DNA of 64,000 nucleotides from Schistocerca nitens (Eukaryota; Arthropoda; Insecta; Orthoptera; Acrididae), in NCBI RefSeq assembly GCF_023898315.1, contig NC_064615.1, forward strand, positions 736,977,450 through 737,041,449, given 5' to 3'. The notes below the pieces were generated by a model, which was given only the letters and a program-made list of their open reading frames with translations, did no database searches and was not told where the DNA came from. A program made the translations under genes and the position numbers. Shown piece after piece: positions 11,206-19,762 of the stretch; the stretch's first letter is position 1, and the number at the start of each line of letters is the position of its first letter.

Positions 11206-12009
11206 TAACATTCCTTACAAAATGAAGAGGTAGTAGGAGATGGTGATAAAACGCTAGACGGCGCTTAGTTTATCGACTGTGCAGCATAACGGTTAGGCAG
11301 CTCCTGCCGCTGCCTTGGTCAGCATGGCGGCGGGGCTCCAGCGGCAGCGCAGCCACTCGCTTCTCTCTCTTTTTCCGGTTCTTCTAAAGGCATTTCCGAT
11401 ATTCTATGGGTCACAGTACAAAAATATGTTCCACATTTTTAAGTTCTCCCAAATGCGTGGAATTAACAAAGTAAAATAGATATTCTTTTCTTTTCCTGTT
11501 CAAGTTCCAGTGATCGCCGAAAGTCGTTAACGATGTACACTGAGGTGACAAAAGTGATGGGATGCCTCCTAGAATCGTGTCGGAACTGCTTTCTCCCGGC
11601 GTAGTGCAGCAACTTGAGGTTGCTTGGACTCAATAAGTCGTTGGAAGTCACCTGCACAAATATTGAGACATGCTGCCCCTTTGACAATCTATGATGCGAA
11701 AATGTTGCCGTTGTAGGATTCTGAGCACGAATTTACCTCTCGATTACGTCCTATCAATATTCGATGGGATTCATGTCGGGAGATCTTGCTGAGCAAATGA
11801 TTCGCTCGAAATGTCCAGAATGTTCTTCGAACCAATCGCGAACAACTGTGGCCCGGAGAAATGGCACATTGTCATTCATAAAAATTCCATCGTTGTTTGG
11901 CAACATAAAGTTCATGAGTGGCTGCAAATGGTCACCAAGTATCCGAACATAATTACTTCTAGTCAACTATCGGTTCAGTTGGACCAAAGAGCCCAGTTCA
12001 TTCAATGTA

Positions 12010-12201
12010 GCCGGCCGAAGTGGCCGTGCGGTTAAAGGCGCTGCAGTCTGGAACCGCAAGACCGCTACGGTCGCAGGTTCGAATCCTGCCTCGGGCATGG
12101 ATGTTTGTGATGTCCTTAGGTTAGTTAGGTTTAACTAGTTCTAAGTTCTAGGGGACTAATAACCTCAGTAGTTGAGTCCCATAGTGCTCAGAGCCATTTG
12201 C
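12010..12201 (+). mobile_element. tRNA-derived SINE inside Tc1
   Basis: Main SINE family with an intact head (gccggccgaagtggccgtgc), B box ggttcgaatcc and 3' end gagccatttg. The target-site duplication cattcaatgta (11 bp, perfect) at 11999-12009 and 12202-12212 lies in Tc1 transposase sequence, so this SINE is younger than the Tc1 copy. Confidence 0.95.
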
Positions 12202-12805
12202 CATTCAATGTAAATACAGCGCACAGCATTACGGAGTCACCACCATCTTGCACAGCGCTGTGTTGAAACCTACTATCAACTGCTGGGAACTGCAGTTGGG
12301 ACTCATCTGATCACTCCACGGTTTTCCAGTCGTCTAGGGCCAAACCGATATGGTCACGAGCCCAGGTGAGGCGTCGCAGGCCATATTGTGCTGTTAGTAA
12401 ACGCACTCGCGTCGGTTGTCTTCTACCATAGCTCATTTACGCCAAAGTTCGTAGCACTGTGCTAACGGATACGTTCGTCGTACGTACTACATTGCGGATT
12501 TTCACGCAGTGTTGCTTGCCTGTTAGCAATGAAAACTCTGCGCAAACACCGCCTCTATCGGTCGCTAAGTGAAGGCTGTCGGCGATTACTTTGGACGTGG
12601 TGAGGTGTAATGCCTCAAATTGGGTCTTCTCGGAACACTCTTGACACTGTATATCTCGGAATATTGAGTTCCCTAAAGATTTGCGAAATGGAATGGTCCA
12701 ATCGTCTAGCTCTGACTGCTTTTGCACGTTAAAGGTCTGTTGATAAACGCCGGCACGGTAACTCAGCGTGTTCGGTCAGAGGGTTAGCTGTTGTTGTTGT
12801 GGTCT

Positions 12806-15225
12806 TCAGTCCTGAGACTGGTTTGATGCAGCTCTCCATGCTAATCTATCCTGTGCAAGCTCCCAGTACCTACTGCAACCTACATCCTTCTGAATCTGCT
12901 TAGTGTATTCATGTCTTGGTCTCCCTCTATGATTTTTACCCTCCACGCTGCCCTCCAATGCTAAATTTGTGATCCCTTGATGCCTCAGGACATGTCCTAC
13001 CAACCGATCCCTTCTTCTAGTCAAGTTGTGCCACAAACTTCAAAAATGGCTCTGAGCACTATGGGACTCAACTGCTGTGGTCATAAGTCCCCTAGAACTT
13101 AGAACTACTTAAACCTAACTAACCTAAGGACATCACACACATCCATGCCCGAGGCAGGATTCGAACCTGCGACCGTAGCAGTCGCACGGTTCCGGACTGT
13201 GCGCCTAGAACCGCGAGACCACCGCGGCCGGCGCCACAAACTTCTCCCCAATCCCATTCAATACCTCCTCATTATTTATGTGATCTACCCACCTAATCTT
13301 CAACATTCTCCTGTAGCACCACATTTCGAAAGTTTCTGTTCTCTTCTTGTCCAAACTATTTATTGCACATGTTTCACTTCCATACATGGCTACACTCCAT
13401 ACAAATACTTTCAGAAACGACTTCCTGACACTTAAATCCACACTCGATGTTAACAAATTTCTCTTCTTCAGAAACGCTTTCCTTGCCATTGCCAGTCTGC
13501 ATTTTATATCCTCTCTACTTCGACCATCATCAGTTATTTTGCTCCCTAAATAGCAAAACTCCTTTACTACTTTAAGTGTCTCATTTCCTAATCCAATTCC
13601 CTCAGCATCACCCGACTTAATTCGACTACATTCCATTATCCTCGTTTTGCTTTTGTTGATGTTCATCTTATATCCTCCTTTCAAGACACTGTCCATTCCG
13701 TTCAACTGCTCTTCCAAGTCCTTTGCTGTCTCTGACAGAATTACAATGTCATCGGCGAACCTCAAAGTTTTTATTTCTTCTCCCTGGATTTTAATACCTA
13801 CTCCAAATTTTCCTTTTGTTTCCTTTACTGCTTGCTCAATATACAGATTGAATAACATTGGGGAGAGGCTACAACCCTGTCTCACTCCCTTCCCAACCAC
13901 TGCTTCCCTTTCATGCCCCTCGACTCTTATAACTGCCATCTGGTTTCTGTACAAATTGTAAATAGCCTTTCGCTCCCTGTATTTTACCCCTGACGCCTTT
14001 AGAATTTGAAAGAGAGTATTCCAGTCAACATTGTCAAAAACTTTTTCTAAGTCTACAAATGCTAGAAACGTAGGTTTGCCTTTTCTTAATCTTTCTTCTA
14101 AGATAAGTCGTAAGGTCAGTATTGCCTCACGTGTTCCAACATTTCTACGGAATCCAAACTAATCTTCCCCGAGGTCGGCTTCTACTAGTTTTTCCATTCG
14201 TCTGTAAAGAATTCGCGTTAGTATTTTACAGCTGTGACTTATTAAACTGATAGTTCGGTAATTTTCACATCTGTCAACACCTGCTTTCATTGGGATTGGA
14301 ATTATTATATTCTTCTTGAAGTCTGAGGGTATTTCGCCTGTCTCATACATCTTGCTCACCAGATGGTAGAATTTTGTCAGGACTGGCTCTCCCAAGGCCG
14401 TCAGTAGTTCTAATGGAATGTTGTCTACTCCCGGGGCCTTGTTTCGACTCAGGTCTTTCAGTGCTCTGTCAAACTCTTCACGCAGTATCGTATCTCCCAT
14501 TTCATCTTCATCTACATCCTCTTCCATTTACATAATATTGTCCTCAAGTACATCGCCCTTGTATAGACCCTCTATATACTCCTTCCACCTTTCTGCTTTC
14601 CCCTCTTTGCTTAGAACTGGGTTTCCATCTGAGCTCTTGATATTCATACAAGTGGCTCTCTTTTCTCCAAAGGTCTCTTTAATTTTCCTGTAGGCTGTAT
14701 CTATCTTACCCCTAGTGAGATAAGCCTCCACATCCTTACATTTGTCCTCTAGCCATGCCTGCTTAGCCATTTTGCACTTCCTGTCGATCTCATTTTTGAG
14801 ACGTTTGTATTCCTTTTTGCCTCCTTCATTTACTGCATTTTTATATTTTCTCGTTTCATCAATTAAATTCAATATTTCTTCTGTTATCCAAGGATTTCTA
14901 CTAGCCCTCGTCTTTTTACCTACTTGATCCTCTGCTGCCTTCACTACTTCATCCCTCAGAGCTACCGATTCGTCTTCTACTGTATTTCGTTCCCCCATTC
15001 CTGTCAATTGTTCCCTTATGCTGTCCCTGAAACTCTCTACAACCTCTGGTTTAGTCAGTTTATCCAGGTACCATCTCCTTAAATTCCCACCTTTTTGCGA
15101 TTTCTTCAGTTTTAATCTACAGTTCATAACCAATAGATTGTGGTCAGAGTCCACATCTGTCTCTGGAAATATCCTACAATTTGAAACCTGGTTCCTAAAT
15201 CTCTGTGTTACCATTATATAATCTA
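12806..15225 (-). pseudogene. RTE LINE polyprotein: endonuclease end and reverse transcriptase
   Basis: From 15225 down to 13205 one frame holds with only two in-frame stops (at 14528-14530, and at about 14157 where QFGFRR is expected after GED). It opens with the end of the endonuclease (DVDSDHNLLVMNC, the SDH motif), then a linker, then RT blocks NKAPGVDNIPLELLTALGEP, ENYRTISLISHSCKILTRIL, FLAFVDLEKVFDNVDW, GVRQGCSLSPMLFNLYIE and the active site LRFADDIVILSE, then the C-terminal domain (MYGSETCAINSL, MWCYRRMLKIRW). A SINE interrupts the coding region at 13042-13232, after which the frame 13036-12806 gives the end, GHVLRHQGITNLALEG to RAASNQSQD. With one SINE and two stops removed the frame would be continuous, so this is a recent copy. 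Confidence 0.92.
13042..13232 (-). mobile_element. tRNA-derived SINE inside the RTE LINE
   Basis: Main SINE family, minus orientation, with B box as gattcgaacctgc and head end ccgcggccggc. Perfect 12-bp target-site duplication gccacaaacttc at 13030-13041 and 13233-13244, lying within RTE coding sequence. It is the innermost and youngest layer of this nest. Confidence 0.96.
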
Positions 15226-15666
15226 TCTGATACCTTTTAGGGATTAGCTACCCTCTATAATATAAAAAAAACTTGAGTGAACGGATCAACGGACAATGTG
15301 AACGGGTGTCATGAGACTTCCGCTCCGAATATACACAACGAACAAAATAGAATTATCCGGCACTGTAGCTCAGTGTGTTCGGTCAGAGGGTTAGCTACCC
15401 TCTGTAATAAAAAAACTGAGTGAGAGGCTCAAAGAACAACCTGAACGGGTGTCATGGGACGTCCGCCCAGAACATATGCAATGAAGAATATACAAGCCGG
15501 CACAGCACCTCAGCGTGTTCGTTCAGAGAGCCGGTTGGCCTCTGTAATAAAAAACTGAGTAAACTGAGTGGAAGGATCAACAAACGAACTTGAACGGATG
15601 TCATGTTACGTCCTCAACGACCAAACACAACGATCAAAAACGAACGAAATGAAAAAAAAAAAAAAA

Positions 15667-15892
15667 AGAAAGTGGTCAGCGCGACAGAATGTCAATCCTA
15701 AGGGCCCGGGTTCGATTCCCGGCTGCGTCGAGATTTTCTCCGCTTAGAGACTGGGTGTTGTGTTGTCCTAATCATCATCATTTCATCCCCATCTATGCGA
15801 AAGTCGCCGAAGTCACTTCAGATCGAAAGACTTGCACCCTGCGAAAAGTCTACCCGCCGGGAGGCCCTAGTCAGCCGCCATTTTTTTTTACC
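15667..15892 (+). repeat. Second tRNA-derived SINE module (family 2)
   Basis: Starts gtggtcagcgcgacagaatg, has B box ggttcgattcc at about 15709, then gattttctccgctt, tgttgtgttgtcctaatcat and ends ggaggccctagtcagccgcc plus a T run. The same module is present in minus orientation at 17122-17358. At both places its 3' end abuts the Tc1 sequence acctgagtacaaatgacag. Confidence 0.82.
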
Positions 15893-16007
15893 TGAGTACA
15901 AATGACAGCTCTACCAAAGCACTGCCCTTTTATATCTTGTGTATGTGGTACTGCCGCCATCTGTAAATGTGCATATCGCCATGCCATGACATTTGTCACC
16001 TCAGTGT

Positions 16008-16261
16008 TCAAAATTGGTTGAAATGGCTCTAAGCACTATGGGACATAACATCTGAGGTCAAAAAATTGTTCAAATGGCTCTGAGCATTATGGGACTTAAC
16101 TGCTGAGGTCATCAGTCCACTAGAGCTTAGAACTACTTAAACCTAACTAACCTGAGGACATCACACACTTCCATGCCCGAGGCAGGATTCGAACGTGCGA
16201 CCGTAGCAGCAGCGGGGTTCCGGACTGAAGTGCCCAGAACTGCTCGGCCACAGCGGCCGGC
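16008..16261 (-). mobile_element. tRNA-derived SINE with a duplicated 3' part
   Basis: A full main-family SINE (16065-16261 on the plus strand) is followed at its 3' end by a second copy of only the last ~50 bp (16012-16060, ending at the reverse of gagccatttcaacc). One 12-bp target-site duplication, tcacctcagtgt (15996-16007, 16262-16273), flanks the whole, so it inserted as one unit or grew after insertion. The target is the terminal inverted repeat of the Tc1 element. Confidence 0.9.
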
Positions 16262-16331
16262 TCACCTCAGTGTATAACATCTCCTAAAGCGTATTAAACT
16301 TTTTGCACTGCTAAGGGTACCGGCGGCGTAC

Positions 16332-16649
16332 CTTGGCGGGGAAGAACCAGAAGAAGAGGTGTGCGTCGCGCTGCTTGTCGACGGTGAGGAAGCCCGAGTA
16401 GCTGGGCGTGTCGGCGGGGAAGCGGTCGCCGCGCACCTGGCACAGCCGGCGCGCCGCCGCGTCCAGCCCCGCCTCCAGCAGCGGCGTCAGCAGCAGCCGG
16501 CGGCCCGAGTCGCGCGGCGCCGACCGCGGCTGCCACACGGGGTACGCGTCGCGCAGCAGCAGCCGCGCAGAGGCGGCCGCCACGTCTGGCGGCTGAGAGG
16601 CGGCGGCGGCAGCACTCAGCAGCAGCACCGGCGCCACAGAGGTCCACAT
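16332..16649 (-). CDS. Serine carboxypeptidase (vitellogenic carboxypeptidase-like), first coding exon
   Basis: The minus strand from the ATG at 16649 encodes 106 residues: a signal peptide (MWTSVAPVLLLSAAAAASQ), an alanine-rich stretch, then RLLLTPLLEAGLDAAARRLC and DTPSYSGFLTVDKQRDAHLF ending FFWFFPAK. The SYSGFLTV...LFFWFFPA block is the typical N-terminal signature of S10 serine carboxypeptidases of the CPVL type, lysosomal or secreted exopeptidases. The exon ends AAG followed by the splice donor gtacgc at 16330-16331, phase 0. The serine, aspartate and histidine of the triad would be on later exons, which should lie to the left on the minus strand; I see none down to position 1, so the next intron is longer than 16 kb or the copy is a fragment. 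An upstream in-frame ATG at 16670 adds seven residues; 16649 fits the signal peptide better. The very high GC contrasts with its surroundings. Confidence 0.8.
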
Positions 16650-16845
16650 GTCGCGGCAGCCGGCTGACACTACCTGCTCGTCACACCATTCACTGTATTC
16701 TGTGCATGCGTTTAATTGCAGTCGTATCAGACTTCCTTTATGTCACTTGTTACGAGCAATAATGAAATTAAAAAACAAGGAACTTACAGACATTGGCTGC
16801 GAGTGACCACTAATTGAAATCAATGGGGGAAAGTTGTTTATTTGT

Positions 16846-16916
16846 GCCAGACCAGGATGCGGACCCAGGTGTCCTGCTTACTAAGCAGAGGCTCTGACCA
16901 CTGACCCAGTGAGACA
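16846..16916 (-). repeat. tRNA-like repeat fragment
   Basis: Read on the minus strand it has an A-box-like segment (gggtcagtggtcagagc) and a degenerate B box (gggtccgcatcctgg) at tRNA spacing, next to tttgtgcc-type flanks seen in tRNA-derived insect repeats. It does not fold as an intact tRNA. It directly precedes the 5S-derived SINE. Confidence 0.5.
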
Positions 16917-16924
16917 TAGTGGTC

Positions 16925-17103
16925 ATCGCAGCTGCACAGATTAGCGTAGCTTCTCAATTGGCATCACGAGACTGAGTGCACCCCGAAAAATGGCAACAGC
17001 GCATGGCGGCCCCGATGGTCACCCATCCAAGTCCCAGCCACACCCGACAGCGCGTAACTTCGGTGATCTGACGGGAACCGGCGTATCCACTGCGGCAAGG
17101 TCG
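16925..17103 (-). mobile_element. 5S-rRNA-derived SINE (SINE3 type)
   Basis: On the minus strand the first ~110 bases resemble 5S ribosomal RNA: cggttcccgtcagatcaccg, then aagttacgcgctgtcggg (5S A-box region) and gacttggatgggtgacc (5S C-box region), followed by a non-5S body (tttttcggggtgcactcag). 5S-headed SINEs use the internal RNA polymerase III promoter of 5S genes. The head abuts Tc1 sequence at 17104. The differences from 5S and the unrelated body rule out a working 5S gene. Confidence 0.82.
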
Positions 17104-17740
17104 TCGTCCTGTCATTTGTACTCAGGTAAAAAAAAAATGTCGTGTGACTAGGGCCTCCCATCTGGTAGACCTTTCGCCGGGTACAAGTCTTTCGATTTGA
17201 CGCCACTTCCGCGACGATGGGGATGAAACGATGATGATTAGGACAACACAACACCCGGTCCCTGAGCGGAGAAAATCTCCGACCCAGCTAGGAATCGAAC
17301 CCGGGCCCTTACGATTGACATTCTGTTGTGCTGACCACTCAGCTACCGGGGGCGGACTGTACGCAGCTGTTTCATGTCAAATGGTTTCCGGTGCGATTAT
17401 GGCTGCAGGACGGGAATCAACAGAACTTTAACGTGCAAAAGTAGTTAGAACTACACGATTGGGTCATTCCATTTCAGAAATCGTTAGGAAACTCAGTATT
17501 GCGAGATATACAGTGTCAAGAATGTAGCGAGAAGACCAAATTTCAGGCATTACACCTCACCACGCCCAACGCAGTGGCCGATAGCCTTCACTTAGCGACC
17601 GATAGCAGCGGTGTTTGCATAGTTTTCATTGCTAACAGACAAGCAGCACTGCCTGAAAAACCGCATAAATCTAAGTAGGACGTACAACGAACATATGCGT
17701 TACGACAGTGCTACGAAATTTGGCGTATATGCTGTCACAG
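17104..17740 (+). mobile_element. Tc1-like transposon, 5' part
   Basis: Begins tgtcatttgtactcaggt at 17104, is interrupted by a family-2 SINE (17122-17358) and resumes tttcatgtcaaatggtttcc through the start of the transposase (plus strand), including the helix-turn-helix region, until about 17740. It is the same Tc1 family as 11538-16272, with which it shares atttcaggcattacacctca-type blocks. The terminal inverted repeat is missing on the left, replaced by the 5S-derived SINE. Confidence 0.75.
17122..17358 (-). mobile_element. tRNA-derived SINE, family 2
   Basis: Minus-orientation copy of the module at 15667-15892: reverse B box ggaatcgaacccggg, reverse body atgattaggacaacacaaca, and a 3' A/T run at 17122-17131 abutting tgtactcaggt. 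This copy keeps a longer head (cggtagctgagtggtcagc on the minus strand), giving a proper tRNA-like A box. It sits at the same Tc1 position as the other copy. Confidence 0.85.
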
Positions 17741-18129
17741 TCAGATTCTAAATTTATCCACACACAACCTATATAGTGTCCCACCCATTCTTCTTATTTT
17801 TCGCTGTATTTCGCCGATTCCCGTAAGAGTTCGAACGTGGTGTGATTCTGTACTGAACAGATCATTGGCTGTCTTGAGACAATAATTCGATCTCTGTGCT
17901 ATACCTAAAATTAAACACTTTCCACATACAAATTGTTCTATTATGCTTGTGATCTGTTAAAACGTTAATTCAATGTCATAAATTTCTGGAAATACGATAG
18001 TGCATTGCCTGTCTTGTTAACAAATGTCCTCCCCCGTACGGGAATTGCGTAATGTATGTACGAGTACTGGTTGTGACAGAGGAACGACAACATGTGGCAG
18101 TTTGGATGTAGCCCTGAGGCGTCCACAGA
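17741..18129. other. No feature recognised
   Basis: Between the Tc1 piece and a tRNA-like SINE; no ORF with family motifs, repeat or RNA signal noticed. Confidence 0.4.
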
Positions 18130-18285
18130 TAGTCAAAGGAGTTAAGGCGACCACTCACATAAAGCGGGAGATACAGGTTCGAGTTCCGGTGCAGGCCAAA
18201 TTTTCACTGTCGTCAGTCTAATATAGGGCCGATGATTGTCCACATTCGCAACTGCAAATACATTTCACGTATTTCATAACGGGTG
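18130..18285 (+). mobile_element. tRNA-derived SINE, third family (decayed)
   Basis: Contains ttaaggcgaccactcacata (A-box side) and the B box ggttcgagttcc at about 18177, followed by caaattttcactgtcgtcag and cacattcgcaactgcaaata. The layout matches another tRNA-derived insect SINE type that I recall from orthopteran sequences. No target-site duplication identified. Confidence 0.6.
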
Positions 18286-18289
18286 CAGT

Positions 18290-18838
18290 CGGCGCAGTGC
18301 CTGTGCCTCGGGCAACACGCATGTCTAAAGGAACACTGCAGTTTAATTTCGGAATAACACAAGAACAGCAACACATTATTGCCTTTTATTTCCGAGGCTA
18401 CGTTATTCGTGGTTCACAGAAAGAACTATCATCACCTGACATTTTAGAAGTTTCTCAACAACGTGTCACCAGAGAAAGCACCATTTAGGATGGAAGAGGT
18501 GATCCCTCCTGTTCTACACTAAACAAAAAAACGTAACTGATGCTACTGACATGCTAACATTACTTTTTTTCACATTTGAACTAGGTCTGCTGGAGGTTGT
18601 GAAAAAAACTTTCCACGAAGGCTGCAACATTTACAGATCGGAACTATGTCGTCAAGGTTCTCTTGGACGTTTACGAGCCATGGTAGCATATCTCTGGGTA
18701 TCGATATCTCAGAACCTTCCCACGAGTGCACTGTGGGGCTTCTTTTCTGTGTCCTAAGAGAAAGTTCAGCAGTTTGGCTGCTGCGGGCTCTGAGTCTGGA
18801 GTCAGCCTATGAACGAGGAAGGGAACACATCGTCTGCT
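18290..18838. other. No feature recognised
   Basis: Contains short open frames without family motifs (for example 18297-18488) and nothing I can support as a gene or repeat. Confidence 0.4.
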
Positions 18839-19165
18839 GGAGTACATTGGGCATCAGCCAGCTTGTGTCTTCGAGTTGTGCCCACCACTGTGAACGATGA
18901 GGGCAGCCCTGAGTCGTGCCCCCTGAATGTAGGCTGTTTGTTTGCGTGCCACTTCTCGGTAGCGGGCACGCAGTGCGGCGCGAGTATGGAAGTTCTGGCA
19001 TAACCGGAACTGAGTGCAGGCTGCTTGCCTGCCACTACCGCGGTGCCGTCTACAAAATACAAGGCCTGGAGGGATGCTGCAGACACACTGGCGATGGGTG
19101 TGGACTGGCAGCTTGCCACCATCTTGCTGTTGTGTGTGCAGTACGGTGCCAGGTACATGCTACGT
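18839..19165 (+). repeat. Degenerate tandem repeat, ~85-bp period
   Basis: Four diverged units start near 18839, 18924, 19011 and 19095. The best conserved part reads like tgtaggctgtttg, tgcaggctgcttgcctgcca or ggcagcttgccacca. In the plus frame 18916-19338 the repeat appears as ECRLFVC, ECRLLACHY and GCGLAACHH, cysteine-spaced units. The frame has no known domain and I treat it as a decayed minisatellite rather than a gene. Confidence 0.45.
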
Positions 19166-19554
19166 CTGTCACATCTCTCTTGGTATGGCTGCTAAAGTTA
19201 TGTCTGTGGCTACAAGACAGTGATCACGTTTGCGAGCGGTTCGTGCGACGCTGTGTTTTTTTTTTTTTTTTTTTTGTGTCTTTGATGTTATGTTTGCCTA
19301 GTTCAGTGAGTTATGTTAGTGCTGGCTGCTGTACATGACCTACTGTTTTGTTAAACTGTGTATCTCAGGGCATGGTGCTGTCATACAAGTGAGTGGTCTG
19401 TTTTCAAATGGGAATTTCTTTCCTCGTTCGCCTCTGTTGATTGAATTTGGTGTTTAGCTTGGCTTGTCGTTTGTCTGCCCGTGTCTGTAACTATGTGTTT
19501 TACATGCTGCAAAGGACTGTTATGTTTTATTGAGAAGCTATTCCATTGCCATTA
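19166..19554. other. No feature recognised apart from a T run
   Basis: A homopolymer T run lies at about 19255-19274. Otherwise no ORF, repeat or RNA signal could be assigned before the mariner-type element. Confidence 0.4.
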
Positions 19555-19762
19555 TACAGAGGCGTCCAAAAAATGTGTCCACTGTTTAAAGTCCATAACT
19601 GGTAAACTAATTGACGGACTTGTCTCATCTTTGGTAGTGTAATAGTTTGTAGTTCCGGCAATCGCCACACAGGCCTTTTATTGCGTTGTTTTGTTTTGTC
19701 AGATGACAGTCGCCAGATAGTCAGTGTTTTGTTCTTAGTTGCACCTAGTTACTCGAGTAAAC

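Larger units (their letters stand above)
12790..15238 (-). mobile_element. RTE-type LINE, 5'-truncated
   Basis: The element ends at its 3' side with a short ttg repeat (12790) and starts, truncated, near 15238. Flanking repeats gggttagct (12781-12789) and ggattagct (15241-15249) are a target-site duplication within the composite SINE. The single reading frame is described separately; it is interrupted by a SINE (13042-13232). Other RTE pieces in the window are at 6655, 8330, 27245, 29468, 44480-45785, 46562 and 54260. Confidence 0.93.
12749..15892 (+). mobile_element. Composite tRNA-derived SINE: three head units plus a second tRNA-like module
   Basis: Three tandem units of about 140-155 bp begin gccggcac(g/a)(g)... 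at 12749, 15357 and 15496. Each carries a tRNA-like A-box segment (gtagctcag ... ggtcagaggg), a poly-A-like stretch with aactgagtg, and a tail rich in aacgaac. They are followed, at about 15667, by a different tRNA-like module (gtggtcagcgcgac, B box ggttcgattcc) and a body ending in a T run at 15892. The first unit is interrupted by an RTE LINE (12790-15238). The whole lies within Tc1, between Tc1 sequence ending near 12748 and Tc1 sequence resuming at 15893. Confidence 0.75.
11538..16272 (-). mobile_element. Tc1-like DNA transposon, interrupted by nested insertions
   Basis: Terminal inverted repeats start cactgaggtgacaaa on the left and end tttgtcacctcagtg on the right, each next to a TA target duplication (11536-11537, 16273-16274). 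The minus strand shows transposase pieces, including VRDWFEEHSGHFERIICSAR followed by SPDMNPIE (the final acidic block, 36 residues after the DN aspartate). The part near 12437-12727 covers the helix-turn-helix region. Only about 1.1 kb is Tc1 sequence; the rest is a SINE (12010-12201), a composite SINE carrying an RTE LINE (12749-15892), and a partly duplicated SINE (16008-16261). About 45 bp of Tc1 sequence is missing at the composite-SINE junction. Confidence 0.88.

Noticed and set aside
16359-16667. Three further long frames (both strands) overlapping the carboxypeptidase exon
   Set aside because: They are arginine-, alanine- and glycine-rich translations of a very GC-rich exon in other frames, without any family motif.
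16990-17100. Functional 5S rRNA gene
   Set aside because: There are many differences from 5S, no complete 120-nt unit, no terminator T run at the right place, and the sequence continues into a SINE body.
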